Notes: a model not told the origin generated them from the sequence alone. Numbered from the stretch's first letter, positions 30,052 to 39,001 are shown. The stretch is DNA of 64,000 bases from Nitrospira sp. (GCA_018242665.1 JAFEBL010000020.1:1-64000); one strand, 5' to 3'. A program made the numbers and translations.

Positions 30052-30313
30052 GCGTTGACGAGGACCAGTAGGGAGAGTCAACCGAACTGAGAGAGCTGGT
30101 GGGCGGTGCAAACCAGCCGGTTGCCTTCTGAACTCACCTCCGAGCCGGATTTATGAACCCCGTTCGGACGGGTCGTAATGAATCCCGAGTGATCCGCGTC
30201 ACGGATGTCATGAGGGTGTCGGGTGAAGGTTGTCTTCATCCGGCGCTGAATCAGGGTGGTACCACGAAGCTCGCAAGGCCTTCGTCCCTGTCGTGGGGCG
30301 GAGGCTTTTTTAT
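30052..30313 (+). promoter_or_regulatory. T-box riboswitch, leucine-specific, controlling leuA
   Basis: The stem I landmarks GACGAGGACCAGTAGG and AGAGAGCTGGTGGG are present, followed by a specifier region GAACTCACC in which CTC (30133-30135) reads as a leucine codon. AGGGTGGTACCACG (30253-30266) is the conserved antiterminator bulge that pairs with an uncharged tRNA acceptor end. An imperfect terminator hairpin follows (about 30275-30305) with a T-run to 30311. Uncharged tRNA-Leu(GAG) would stabilise the antiterminator and allow leuA transcription. No promoter fits between pssA and the element, so transcription may come from further upstream. Confidence 0.95.
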
Positions 30314-30322
30314 TGCTCGCAT

Positions 30323-30436
30323 GCTGAAACGGGCTTCCAACTTTGTTCTCGGCTTGAAAACATCCTCAACGTACCCCAGAGGGTACGCCTCCGGTGTTTT
30401 CTCCGCCTGCGGCCGCGTTGGAAAGCCCGTTTGAGC
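30323..30436 (+). repeat. nested palindromic element between the T-box and leuA
   Basis: Three nested inverted repeats share one centre. The outer arms are 30323-30341 and 30417-30436 (core AAACGGGCT / AGCCCGTTT, one bulge, one mismatch). The middle arms are GAAAACA (30356-30362) and TGTTTTC (30395-30401). The inner arms are CGTACCC (30370-30376) and GGGTACG (30381-30387), with a 4-base loop. It lies wholly after the T-box terminator and ends before the leuA ribosome site. The size and layout recall REP- or MITE-like elements; no second copy is in this window. Confidence 0.8.
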
Positions 30437-30462
30437 ACGCCGGAGCTGAGGAGGAGGTTGCC

Positions 30463-32010
30463 ATGACTCGGATGATCAGAATATTCGACACGACGTTGCG
30501 GGACGGCGAGCAGTCGCCTGGGGCGAGCATGAACGTCGAAGAGAAGCTCATGATCGCCAAGCAGCTGGCACGCCTCGGCGTGGATATTATCGAGGCCGGG
30601 TTTGCCTATAGCTCGCCTGGAGATTTCGAGGCCGTGCGACGGATCGCCCTGGAAGTCGAAGGACCGGTCGTGTGCAGCCTTGCGCGGGCGAGGCCGGAAG
30701 ACATTACACGAGCCTCGGAAGCCTTGAAGGGCGCGCCGCGAGTGCGCATCCATACATTTCTCTCCACGTCGGATATCCATTTGAAGCATCAGTTCCGGAT
30801 GACGCGCGAGGAAGCAAAGAAACGAGCCGTGGAAATGGTGCAACTGGCACGCACCTATGTCGATGACGTCGAGTTTTCTCCGATGGACGCCAGCCGGTCG
30901 GACCCCGCGTACCTCTGTGAAGTGATTGCGGCGGTGATTGCGGCGGGTGCGGGAACGATCAATATTCCCGACACGGTGGGGTATGCCGTCCCGCAGGAGT
31001 TCGGCGGCTTGATCAAGCGAATTAAGGACACGGTGCCAAACAGCGGCCAGGCGGTCATTTCCGTGCATTGTCACAACGATTTGGGAATGGCGGTGGCCAA
31101 TAGTCTCGCGGCGGTCGTGGCGGGAGCCGGTCAGGTGGAATGCACCATCAACGGTATTGGCGAACGAGCCGGCAATACCTCGCTGGAAGAAATTGTGATG
31201 GGGCTCCGGACGCGCAGGGATTGGTACGGGGCCGACACGAAGGTGGTGACGGAAGAGATCTCCAAAACCAGCCGCCTGGTCAGCAAGATCACCGGCATGG
31301 TCATTCAACCGAACAAGGCCATCGTGGGCGCGAATGCCTTCGCCCATACGTCTGGCATTCATCAGGACGGTTTGCTCAAGGATAAAACCACCTATGAAAT
31401 CATGCGGCCCGAATCGGTCGGCCTGGAGCAGGTCAAGCTGGTGATGGGCAAGTTGTCAGGACGCCATGCGTTCCGGCAACGGCTGGAAGATCTGGGTTAC
31501 AAGCTGAGTGGGGAAGAGGTCAATCACGCCTTTGAACGGTTCAAGCGATTGGCGGATCAAAAGAAAGAAATTTACGAGGAAGACCTCGAAGTCATCATCT
31601 CCGAAGAAGTGGCCAAGATGTCCGAACGGGTGGTCCTGAAGTCGTTTCAGGTTGAAAGTGGAACGAATAAGACGCCAAAAGCCACGGTCGAACTGGAGAT
31701 TGACGGGAACGTGGTATCGCACAGCGGCACGGGCGATGGACCGGTGGATGCCGTCTACCGAACGATTGCCGCCATGACCCAGACGAGGAGCAAGCTGCTG
31801 ATGTTCGGGGTGAATGCCATTACCGGGGGGACAGACGCGCAAGGAGAAGTCTCAGTGCGGCTCGAAGAAGATGGCCGGACCGTCTCCGGTCATGGCGCAG
31901 ATACGGACATCATCACCGCGGCCGCCAGGGCCTATCTGAACGCCCTCAACAAACTGGCCTATTTTGCGGCCAAGCAGGCGGAAGGGGTTCAGAAGGTCAG
32001 CTTGATTTGA
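30463..32010 (+). CDS. leuA: 2-isopropylmalate synthase
   Basis: A 515-residue enzyme that condenses acetyl-CoA with 2-ketoisovalerate, the committed step to leucine. IFDTTLRDGEQSPGASM holds the catalytic/metal Asp, and SVHCHNDLGMAVANS holds the HxH metal ligands. The C-terminal LeuA allosteric domain (about 390-510) is complete, so leucine feedback is expected. The ATG at 30463 follows GAGGAGGTTGCC; the longer frame starting at 30394 lies in the palindromic leader and is rejected. A T-box controls it from upstream. Confidence 0.97.
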   Translation: MTRMIRIFDTTLRDGEQSPGASMNVEEKLMIAKQLARLGVDIIEAGFAYSSPGDFEAVRRIALEVEGPVVCSLARARPEDITRASEALKGAPRVRIHTFLSTSDIHLKHQFRMTREEAKKRAVEMVQLARTYVDDVEFSPMDASRSDPAYLCEVIAAVIAAGAGTINIPDTVGYAVPQEFGGLIKRIKDTVPNSGQAVISVHCHNDLGMAVANSLAAVVAGAGQVECTINGIGERAGNTSLEEIVMGLRTRRDWYGADTKVVTEEISKTSRLVSKITGMVIQPNKAIVGANAFAHTSGIHQDGLLKDKTTYEIMRPESVGLEQVKLVMGKLSGRHAFRQRLEDLGYKLSGEEVNHAFERFKRLADQKKEIYEEDLEVIISEEVAKMSERVVLKSFQVESGTNKTPKATVELEIDGNVVSHSGTGDGPVDAVYRTIAAMTQTRSKLLMFGVNAITGGTDAQGEVSVRLEEDGRTVSGHGADTDIITAAARAYLNALNKLAYFAAKQAEGVQKVSLI

Positions 32011-32035
32011 TCCCAACCTGCACGGTAGATTCCTC

Positions 32036-32067
32036 CGTCCGGTCGGTACGGGTGTACCGACCGGACG
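32036..32067 (+). terminator. perfect 14-bp hairpin after leuA, without U-tract
   Basis: CGTCCGGTCGGTAC (32036-32049) pairs exactly with GTACCGACCGGACG (32054-32067) across a GGGT loop. No T-run follows on either side, so it may protect the leuA 3' end, pause polymerase, or terminate weakly. Confidence 0.6.
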
Positions 32068-32113
32068 CCGCGTCGTCTACTCATACACCCATCATGATTG
32101 ATCAAGGTATCGT

Positions 32114-32476
32114 ATGTTCGGCACGCATCGTGACCGATGCCCTGAATTTCTAGCCGGAGATCATACCCGGTTGCGGGAACTCCTGCATCCGGCCAAGGCC
32201 GACCTGAAGTTAGGCTATAGCCTGGCTCACGGATTCCTCGACCCCGGCGAGCAGTCGCTGTGGCACCGTCTGAAATCGTCCGAGGTGTACTACTTCATCG
32301 CTGGACGTGGCGTGATGAAAGTGGAAGAAACAGCAACGGCAGTTCAGGCTGGCTCCGTCATGTATGTGCCGCCGGGCGCCAAGCAGTCGTTGATCAATAC
32401 GGGAACGGAATCGATAGAGTTTCTCTGCCTGGTCGATCCCGCCTGGAAGGCGGAAGATGAGGTGGTCGTTGAATAG
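32114..32476 (+). CDS. cupin-domain protein
   Basis: A 120-residue single-domain cupin. LWHRLKSSEVYYFIAGRG carries the first cupin motif with a single His and a Glu, and GSVMYVPPGAKQSLINTG carries the second motif, where the usual metal His is replaced by Gln. The metal site is therefore incomplete. It sits between leuA and leuB on the same strand, 18 bases before leuB. Function cannot be deduced; similar stand-alone cupins bind small acids or sugars. AAGGTA precedes the ATG. Confidence 0.85.
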   Translation: MFGTHRDRCPEFLAGDHTRLRELLHPAKADLKLGYSLAHGFLDPGEQSLWHRLKSSEVYYFIAGRGVMKVEETATAVQAGSVMYVPPGAKQSLINTGTESIEFLCLVDPAWKAEDEVVVE

Positions 32477-32494
32477 CCGAGAGGAGAGCGCGAC

Positions 32495-33571
32495 GTGAAA
32501 GCAAAAATCGCAGTCCTGGCCGGAGATGGAGTCGGCCGTGAAATTGTCCCCGAAGCGGTCAAGGTCTTAAAGACGGTAGCGGAGCGGTTCGGGCACACCT
32601 TTGAATTTCACGCGGCGGATGTGGGTGGCCATGCCATCGATAAGGTCGGAGTTCCCCTTCCGGTGGAGACGCTCACCCTCGCAAAACACAGCGATGCCGT
32701 CTTGCTCGGCGCCGTCGGCGGACCAAAATGGGAAGGCCTGGATTACAGTATCCGTCCCGAGCGGGCCTTGCTTGGCCTTCGCGAGCAGTTGGGGCTCTAT
32801 GCGAATTTGCGCCCGGCGAAACTCTATCCCATGCTCGCCGATGCTTCCACGTTGCGGCGTGAGGTCATCGAGGGGATCGATATGCTCGTCATCCGCGAGC
32901 TGACCGGCGGCATCTATTTCGGCAAACCGAAGGGCGTGGAAAAACTGCCTGGCGGTGGAGAGCGCGGGTTTAATACGGAGGTCTATACGACCGAAGAAAT
33001 TCGCCGCATTGCGGTGGTGGCGTTCGAAGCGGCCCGCAAGCGCCGCAAGAAGGTGATGTCGGTCGATAAGGCCAATGTGCTGGAGTCCTCCGAATTATGG
33101 CGGCGGGTGGTGACCGAGGTGCATAAGAACTATGCCGACGTGACGTTGAGCCATATCTATGTCGACAATTGCGCCATGCAGTTGGTGCGCAATCCGCGTC
33201 AATTCGATGTGCTGCTCTGCAACAATATCTTCGGCGATATTTTGAGTGACGAGGCCGCCATGCTCACGGGATCGATCGGCATGCTGCCCTCCGCCAGTGT
33301 CGGCGCCAAGGTTGGCCTCTTTGAACCGATTCATGGGAGCGCTCCGGATATTGCGGGGAAGAACATTGCCAATCCCATTGCCACCATCGCCTCCGGCGCC
33401 ATGATGTTGTCCTATGCTTTTCAATTGGACAAGGAAGCGGCCGCCATTGAGCAGGCGATTGTGAAGACCCTTGATCTGGGATTCCGCACCAAAGACATTC
33501 ATGCCGAAGGAATGCGGTTGGTCGGGACCACTGAGATGGGTGATGCGATTGTGAAGAATCTTCCCGCGTAG
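32495..33571 (+). CDS. leuB: 3-isopropylmalate dehydrogenase
   Basis: A 358-residue NAD-dependent decarboxylating dehydrogenase of leucine synthesis. [20 protein letters not shown] starts it; [14 protein letters not shown] carries the substrate Arg and the Tyr, and the [19 protein letters not shown] segment supplies the metal-binding Asp residues. [18 protein letters not shown] is the NAD-binding loop. GTG start behind GAGGAGAG. The leuC and leuD genes for the preceding isomerase are not in this window. Confidence 0.97.
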   Translation: MKAKIAVLAGDGVGREIVPEAVKVLKTVAERFGHTFEFHAADVGGHAIDKVGVPLPVETLTLAKHSDAVLLGAVGGPKWEGLDYSIRPERALLGLREQLGLYANLRPAKLYPMLADASTLRREVIEGIDMLVIRELTGGIYFGKPKGVEKLPGGGERGFNTEVYTTEEIRRIAVVAFEAARKRRKKVMSVDKANVLESSELWRRVVTEVHKNYADVTLSHIYVDNCAMQLVRNPRQFDVLLCNNIFGDILSDEAAMLTGSIGMLPSASVGAKVGLFEPIHGSAPDIAGKNIANPIATIASGAMMLSYAFQLDKEAAAIEQAIVKTLDLGFRTKDIHAEGMRLVGTTEMGDAIVKNLPA

Positions 33572-33574
33572 GCC

Positions 33575-34789
33575 ATGACGATCAGCACCACACCATCCGC
33601 GATCATTGCGACGTTGGCAGGAAACGGCGAACCCGGATATGCCGGTGACGGGGGAACTGCCGGAGCCGCCTCGTTGAACGAGCCGAAAGGACTCTGTATC
33701 GACCGCGAAGGCCATGTGTATATTGCAGACTCTGAGAATCACGTCGTGCGCCGGGTCGATCGGAACACGGGCATAATTACGACGGTCGCCGGCGTGGGGC
33801 CTGGCGGAACGACGGGAGCCATGATGGCGCCGGAGCCTGTCGCGATGCCACCCCAAGAAGAAGAGGATCCTTTTAGCGACACCTCGGCAGACAGCACAAA
33901 GGCGTATATGCAGGTCACGGATCTGAGCGGCACTGTCCGGTATGTCACCGGGGGACGTCTGACGATTGAACTGGAATCTGGTGACGGCGGACCGGCTCGC
34001 CGCGCGCGGCTGAACTTTCCGAGTGCCGTGGCCGTGGATCGTGTGGGAAATCTCTACATTGCCGATACGATGAATCATCGGGTCAGGAAAGTCGATTTGC
34101 ATTCGGGAATCATCACGCACATCGCCGGCACAGGTCAGGCGCGGTATTCCGGCGACGGCGGACCGGCGGCTCAAGCGGCGATCAATGAACCGACCGGGTT
34201 GGCCGTGACCGAGGACGCCCTGTACATCGCCGACCAAAGTAACAATCGTGTTCGCCGGGTAGACCTCGCGACCGGCATCATCACCACGGTGGCAGGAGAT
34301 GGATCGGCGGCGTACAGCGGTGATCAGGTGCCGGCTGTGCAGGCCAGTTTGGCAGGGCCGAGCGGCGTGGCGGTGGGCGTTGATGGTCTGTTGTATGTGG
34401 CGGATACCTTCAATAGCCGGATACGGTCGGTCGATCCAGCGACGGGCCAGATTGCCACGGTGGCAGGAGATGGCGGCACGTACCGCTATCAGGGCCCTGA
34501 GGAGCCTGCATCACCAAGTCTCTCACGCCCGGCCGGCCTAACCGTTGATCACGACGGCAACGTGTATATCACGGATTCAGACAGTCATTTGATTCGAGTA
34601 TGGAATGGGCGCACGAACGCCATCACGCGTCTGTCAGGAACTGGTGTCGCGCAATTCGGGGGCGACGGCGGCGACGCATTGGCAGGCAGTCTCAGTTATC
34701 CATTCGGTGTGGCGGTCGATGCGGCGGGAACCGTGTATGTGGCGGATACGTTCAATCACCGCATCAGGGTTCTCACGGTGACTGCGTAA
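33575..34789 (+). CDS. NHL-repeat beta-propeller protein
   Basis: A 404-residue protein made of about six NHL repeats. Each has a pattern like VYIADSENHVVRRVD, LYIADTMNHRVRKVD or LYVADTFNSRIRSVD followed by GIITTVAG, and repeats occur at about 45-60 residue spacing. An insert near residues 70-125 (PPQEEEDPFSDTS) breaks the pattern. NHL propellers bind proteins, RNA or ligands. There is no signal peptide, so a cytoplasmic location is inferred, unlike many secreted homologues. It lies 3 bases after leuB and 10 bases before asd, so it is co-transcribed with amino-acid genes. Confidence 0.9.
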   Translation: MTISTTPSAIIATLAGNGEPGYAGDGGTAGAASLNEPKGLCIDREGHVYIADSENHVVRRVDRNTGIITTVAGVGPGGTTGAMMAPEPVAMPPQEEEDPFSDTSADSTKAYMQVTDLSGTVRYVTGGRLTIELESGDGGPARRARLNFPSAVAVDRVGNLYIADTMNHRVRKVDLHSGIITHIAGTGQARYSGDGGPAAQAAINEPTGLAVTEDALYIADQSNNRVRRVDLATGIITTVAGDGSAAYSGDQVPAVQASLAGPSGVAVGVDGLLYVADTFNSRIRSVDPATGQIATVAGDGGTYRYQGPEEPASPSLSRPAGLTVDHDGNVYITDSDSHLIRVWNGRTNAITRLSGTGVAQFGGDGGDALAGSLSYPFGVAVDAAGTVYVADTFNHRIRVLTVTA

Positions 34790-34799
34790 GGACAGGATT

Positions 34800-35819
34800 A
34801 TGTTGAAGAAGAAACAAGCCTATACGGTGGCGGTGCTTGGGGCGACCGGAGCGGTCGGGAAAGAAAGTCTCGAGATTCTGGAAGAACGCAATTTCCCGAT
34901 CGAGACGCTGCGACTCTTTTCGTCGAAACGTTCGGCCGGTGAGGTGCTCACGTGCCAGGGTAAGGAGTACAAAGTCGAGGAGCTCACAGAGGCGTCGTCC
35001 TTTGCGGGTGTCGACATTGCGTTTATCTCCGCGACCGATGCGATCAGCCGGGACTATGGTGCGCGGTTGGGCGCGGCAGGCATCGTGGTCATCGATGACA
35101 GTGCCGTGTTCCGGATGGATCCGAACGTTCCGCTCGTGGTGCCGGAGGTGAATGCTGCGGCGCTGCAGTCGATGAAGCGCGGCATCGTGGCCATTCCTAA
35201 TTGCACCACGACTCCGTTAGTGATGGCGCTGAAGCCATTGCGCGATGTGGCGGGGATCAAACGCGTCGTCGTGACCACCTTTCAATCGGTGTCCGGCACT
35301 GGGGCGGCCGCGATGGATGAATTGATGGACCAGACGAAGGCGCTCATCTCGTTTCAGGATGTGAAGGTCCAGGTCTATCCCTATCAAATCGCGTTCAACC
35401 TGCTTCCTCAGGTGGGATCGTTCGGAGATGGTGGGGATTGTTCGGAAGAGGTCAAGATCGTGCAGGAGACGCGCAAGATTCTGGATATGCCCGCGCTCCG
35501 GGTCACGGCAACGACGGTGCGCGTGCCGGTCTTACGCTGTCACTCGGAAGCGATCAATGTCGAACTCGAACGTCCCTTGAAGGCCAACGACGCGCGGGCC
35601 GCCATTGCTGACATGCCAGGCGTGATTGTCTATGACGATCCGGTGAAGAAACTCTATCCCATGCCGTTCGATGTCTCCGGCAAAGACGAGGTGTATGTCG
35701 GACGGGTGCGCGTGGACGAATCAATCAACAACGGCTTGAATCTCTGGGTCGTCAGCGACAACCTCCGCAAGGGTGCCGCTCTCAACGCCGTTCAAATCGC
35801 CGAATGTTTGATACAATGA
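34800..35819 (+). CDS. asd: aspartate-semialdehyde dehydrogenase
   Basis: A 339-residue enzyme that makes aspartate semialdehyde, the branch point to Lys, diaminopimelate, Met, Thr and hence Ile. AVLGATGAVGKESLEIL is the NADP-binding loop. AIPNCTTTPLVMALKPL carries the catalytic Cys, and the C-terminal RVPVLRCHSEAINVE carries the catalytic His. AAGGACAGGATT precedes the ATG. The DUF2905 gene follows without a gap. Confidence 0.96.
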   Translation: MLKKKQAYTVAVLGATGAVGKESLEILEERNFPIETLRLFSSKRSAGEVLTCQGKEYKVEELTEASSFAGVDIAFISATDAISRDYGARLGAAGIVVIDDSAVFRMDPNVPLVVPEVNAAALQSMKRGIVAIPNCTTTPLVMALKPLRDVAGIKRVVVTTFQSVSGTGAAAMDELMDQTKALISFQDVKVQVYPYQIAFNLLPQVGSFGDGGDCSEEVKIVQETRKILDMPALRVTATTVRVPVLRCHSEAINVELERPLKANDARAAIADMPGVIVYDDPVKKLYPMPFDVSGKDEVYVGRVRVDESINNGLNLWVVSDNLRKGAALNAVQIAECLIQ

Positions 35820-36077
35820 ATGATGGATGCCTGGAACGGGATCGGCCGGCTCCTGATCGTCGCAGGGTTGGTCCTAGCAGTCGTCGGACTAGTCCTCACG
35901 CTGGCGGAGAGATGGTTTGGTGTCGGTGCACTGTTCAGTTGGATCGGCAGATTACCCGGTGATGTCTCGATTACGCGAGAGCGATTCAGTCTGTATGTTC
36001 CGATCGCGACCAGTCTTGTGCTCAGCATTCTGCTGAGCCTGCTTGTGTACATCCTTTCATGGCTCTTTCGCCGCTGA
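35820..36077 (+). CDS. DUF2905 membrane protein
   Basis: An 85-residue inner-membrane protein with two hydrophobic helices (about 9-29 and 60-82). Between them lies the family motif FSWIGRLPGDVSITRERFSLYVPIATS. DUF2905 proteins are widespread and uncharacterised. ATGATG gives two start choices, at 35820 and 35823. It directly follows the asd stop and overlaps the spoIID-like gene by 19 bases, so translation of the three is probably linked. Confidence 0.88.
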   Translation: MMDAWNGIGRLLIVAGLVLAVVGLVLTLAERWFGVGALFSWIGRLPGDVSITRERFSLYVPIATSLVLSILLSLLVYILSWLFRR

Positions 36078-37270
36078 TTCGACACCGTTTTCTGAGTCTG
36101 GCCGCAGCGGGAAGCGTGGTGTGGCTCGTTCTCGTCTTGGCCCAGCCGTCCTGTGCCGAGTCCATTCGGGTGTTGTTGGCGCAGGAGGCGCCGTTCCTCG
36201 ATGTGCGCTCAGAGGGCGCCTTTGCACTCGTCAGTGAAAGCGGCGAGATGAAGACGTTGCATGGGCCCATTCATCTCACCGCTCGGGCGGACGGCTTCCA
36301 TCTCGACGGCCGACGGCTCGCAGGTGGGCAGGTGCAGCTTCGTCCGCTCCGGCAGCATTTGACCTTGGTCATCGGGAAGGATGGGGGCACGGGCACGGCG
36401 ACCCCGTTGCCGGTCAGTGGGGCCGTGCGGGTGTCGCGGAAAGGCCATGCGCTCTCCATCGTCAACCAGGTTGATCTGGAAGAGTACGTTAAAGGTGTGG
36501 TGCCGTCGGAGGTCAGTGCGGCCTGGCATCCGGAAATGCTCAAGGTCCAGGCTGTGGCCGCACGGACGTATGCCCTATACAACAAAATGCTGAGCGCGGC
36601 GCGGGACTATGATGTCGTCTCGACCATTCAAGATCAGGTCTATCGGGGACGCACTGGTGTCGATCACCGGGTGGAAGATGCAGTTGAATCCACGCGGGGA
36701 ATTGTGGTGACGCATCAGCAGGCGCCGATCTATGCCGCCTTCTCCTCGACGGCGGCCGGCCCGACCGAAGATGCGGTGAATGTGTGGGCCAATAAAGACT
36801 TGCCGTACTTGAAAGGCGTTGAGTGTCCGTTCGATCTGGAATCCCCCTACTACCAATGGAAAGCCAGCGTGAAAATCGAGCAGCTGGAGCATAATCTGCG
36901 CCACCAGGGGTTTGCTGTGGGCACGATTGCCACGATCACCCCGATTGCCTATAGTCGTGCCGGACGAGTGGCCCGCTTGCGGATTCTGCATTCCGGCGGC
37001 GAGACGATCTTGCGCGGGGAGGATCTTCGGAAGGCGGCGGGATACACAGTCATCCCGAGCACCCAATTTGAAGTCGAGTCGATCGGCGCCGAGGTGGTCT
37101 TTGCCGGTTACGGGGCAGGCCACGCTGTGGGGCTCTGCCAGTGGGGCGCGAAAGAGCTGGCGGAACTCGGCTATTCCTACAACAGTATTCTGCAGTACTA
37201 CTATCCGGGCACAGAGTTGCACAATGCCGCCCGGTCGCAACTGCTGATGCCGGTCATTCCAACCCCCTGA
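36059..37270 (+). CDS. SpoIID/LytB domain protein (exported)
   Basis: A 403-residue exported protein with an N-terminal signal peptide ending near AQPSCA (about residue 34). The SpoIID domain is clear: VNQVDLEEYVKGVVPSEVSA, WHPEMLKVQAVAARTYALYN, then QVYRGRTGVDHRVEDAVEST and AVGLCQWGAKELAELGYSYN with the conserved acid and His. SpoIID-type proteins are lytic transglycosylases cleaving denuded glycan; outside spore formers they are linked to cell-wall turnover. The ATG lies within the DUF2905 end, and its stop shares one base with the queA start. Confidence 0.92.
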   Translation: MALSPLIRHRFLSLAAAGSVVWLVLVLAQPSCAESIRVLLAQEAPFLDVRSEGAFALVSESGEMKTLHGPIHLTARADGFHLDGRRLAGGQVQLRPLRQHLTLVIGKDGGTGTATPLPVSGAVRVSRKGHALSIVNQVDLEEYVKGVVPSEVSAAWHPEMLKVQAVAARTYALYNKMLSAARDYDVVSTIQDQVYRGRTGVDHRVEDAVESTRGIVVTHQQAPIYAAFSSTAAGPTEDAVNVWANKDLPYLKGVECPFDLESPYYQWKASVKIEQLEHNLRHQGFAVGTIATITPIAYSRAGRVARLRILHSGGETILRGEDLRKAAGYTVIPSTQFEVESIGAEVVFAGYGAGHAVGLCQWGAKELAELGYSYNSILQYYYPGTELHNAARSQLLMPVIPTP

Positions 37271-38310
37271 TGCTGCTCAGCGAATTTGATTTCCCATTTG
37301 ATCCGGCGCTTGTCGCCGACCACCCGGTGCTCCCGCGCGATCAGGCGCGGTTGTTGGTTATGGAGCGGGCGAGCGGTACGAGGGCGCATCGCCGCGTAGC
37401 GGATCTTCCGTCATTGTTGAGCCCTGGCGATCTGGTGGTGGTGAATAACACGAAGGTGATGCCGGCGCGCATGCCAGCTCAGGTGCGGGCGACGGGAAAA
37501 CAGCTGGATCTGCTGTTTGTGCAGGATCTCGGAGCGAATCTGTGGGAGGTGCTGATCAAGGGACGTTTTCGACCAGGGGCCAAGATCGATTTCCCAGGTG
37601 ACGCCAGCGGCGAGATCGTGGAGCGAAGCCAGGCCCGTACGACCCTCATGGTCAAAGGCGTGACCAATGTGTATGACCTCATGCATGAGGCCGGCACCAT
37701 GCCACTCCCTCCATATATTAAGCGTGAGCCGTCAACGGAGGATCAAGGCTGGTACCAGACGGTCTTTGCGCAACACGAGGGGGCTATTGCGGCGCCGACG
37801 GCGGGACTGCATTTCACGAGAGAATTGCTGGAGTCGATGCGGGCCAAGGGCATCGGGGTCGCGCAGGTGACCTTGCATGTCGGTCCCGGCACATTTCGCA
37901 GCGTGAAGAGTGAACGGATCGAGGATCATCAGATGCTGGCGGAGCAGGTGGCGGTGTCGGATGCCACGGTTGGGCAGATTCGCCGTGCCCAACAGGATGG
38001 CCACCGGGTGATCGCGGTCGGGACCACGGTCGTACGGGCGCTGGAGACGGCGGCTCGTGGCGGGCGCGGCATCGAGCCCTATCAGGGGCCGGCCGATCTG
38101 TTCATCACGCCGGGGTTTCGGTTTCAGGTGATCGACGCGCTGATGACGAACTTCCATCTGCCGCGAACGACGCTGCTGATGCTGGTGTCCGCGTTTGTGG
38201 GCGTGGAACCGCTCCGGGACGCCTATCAGGAAGCGGTGGTGCAACGGTACCGGTTTTACAGTTATGGGGATGCGATGCTGCTAGGAACGGGATGGCCGCT
38301 CGTTACATGA
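37270..38310 (+). CDS. queA: S-adenosylmethionine:tRNA ribosyltransferase-isomerase
   Basis: A 346-residue enzyme that transfers and isomerises the ribosyl group of SAM to make epoxyqueuosine in tRNA. FDFPFDPALVADHPVLPRD at the start, GDLVVVNNTKVMPARM and the C-terminal TNFHLPRTTLLMLVSAF are family signatures. The ATG overlaps the previous stop (TGATG). The last 8 bases overlap the convergent PpiD-like gene. Confidence 0.96.
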   Translation: MLLSEFDFPFDPALVADHPVLPRDQARLLVMERASGTRAHRRVADLPSLLSPGDLVVVNNTKVMPARMPAQVRATGKQLDLLFVQDLGANLWEVLIKGRFRPGAKIDFPGDASGEIVERSQARTTLMVKGVTNVYDLMHEAGTMPLPPYIKREPSTEDQGWYQTVFAQHEGAIAAPTAGLHFTRELLESMRAKGIGVAQVTLHVGPGTFRSVKSERIEDHQMLAEQVAVSDATVGQIRRAQQDGHRVIAVGTTVVRALETAARGGRGIEPYQGPADLFITPGFRFQVIDALMTNFHLPRTTLLMLVSAFVGVEPLRDAYQEAVVQRYRFYSYGDAMLLGTGWPLVT

Positions 38311-39001
38311 GCTCTTTGTGGATCTTAACGGGGACCTTGCTCTTCATCGATTCGGAATAGGCCATCAAGGCCCGCTGTTGTTTCTGGAACAGCAGGTTCT
38401 GATGCACGCGCTCTTTGATGATGGCGGCTTTGGCTGGATCGGATTCGCCTTCGCGTGAGGCCAGGGTCTGAGCTTCGGCATATTCGGACGGCGTCAGGGC
38501 CACTGCATCCATGATCACCAATCGTGCTTTATTGGTGAGGATATCCTTGGCTTCCATCGCCTCGAAGGAGGCCGGTGTCAGTCGGTTGGCCGACAGCAGT
38601 CGACGATACGAATCGGGATCGAACGCCCCGTTCTTCTGAAACTCCGCCCGCTGCGTGATCGCCTTGCGCAAATCCTCATCCGACACCGTGAGTCCCATCT
38701 CTTTCGCGACATGTAGCCACATGCGATTGTCGATGAGCTGGTCGAGCACGAATTGCTTGAGTAACTCGTCCTTGATCTCGTTCTGTCCCTTGTCTTTGTA
38801 GAATCGATACGTATTTTCATAGGCGCGGCGATATTCATCGAGCGGGACAGTTTGGTCCCCGACAGACGCGACGACGTTGCCGCCTTGCTGGCCGAATCCC
38901 CACCAACCCATGGTGATGACGAACGCCAGGGCAAGAATGCCCATGATGGATTTCAGGAACCAGGGATAATCGTGAGCGGCTTCGCGTAGCAGTTTGATCA
39001 T
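38303..39001 (-). CDS. SurA-N/PpiD-like chaperone without a PPIase domain
   Basis: A 232-residue inner-membrane-anchored protein. One N-terminal helix (residues about 15-37, SIMGILALAFVITMGWWGFG) is followed by VASVGDQTVPLDEYRRAYEN and a helical SurA_N-type chaperone domain (LKQFVLDQLIDNRMWLHVAKE). PpiD proteins are usually about 600 residues with a parvulin domain; here none is present. The periplasmic chaperone role is inferred from the domain. It converges on queA and diverges from the RDD gene. Confidence 0.85.
   Translation of the reverse strand: MIKLLREAAHDYPWFLKSIMGILALAFVITMGWWGFGQQGGNVVASVGDQTVPLDEYRRAYENTYRFYKDKGQNEIKDELLKQFVLDQLIDNRMWLHVAKEMGLTVSDEDLRKAITQRAEFQKNGAFDPDSYRRLLSANRLTPASFEAMEAKDILTNKARLVIMDAVALTPSEYAEAQTLASREGESDPAKAAIIKERVHQNLLFQKQQRALMAYSESMKSKVPVKIHKELM

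Noticed and set aside
33095-34237. 380-codon open frame on the minus strand across leuB and the NHL gene
   Set aside because: It lies antisense to two well-identified proteins, has no family motif or ribosome site, and is explained by high GC content.
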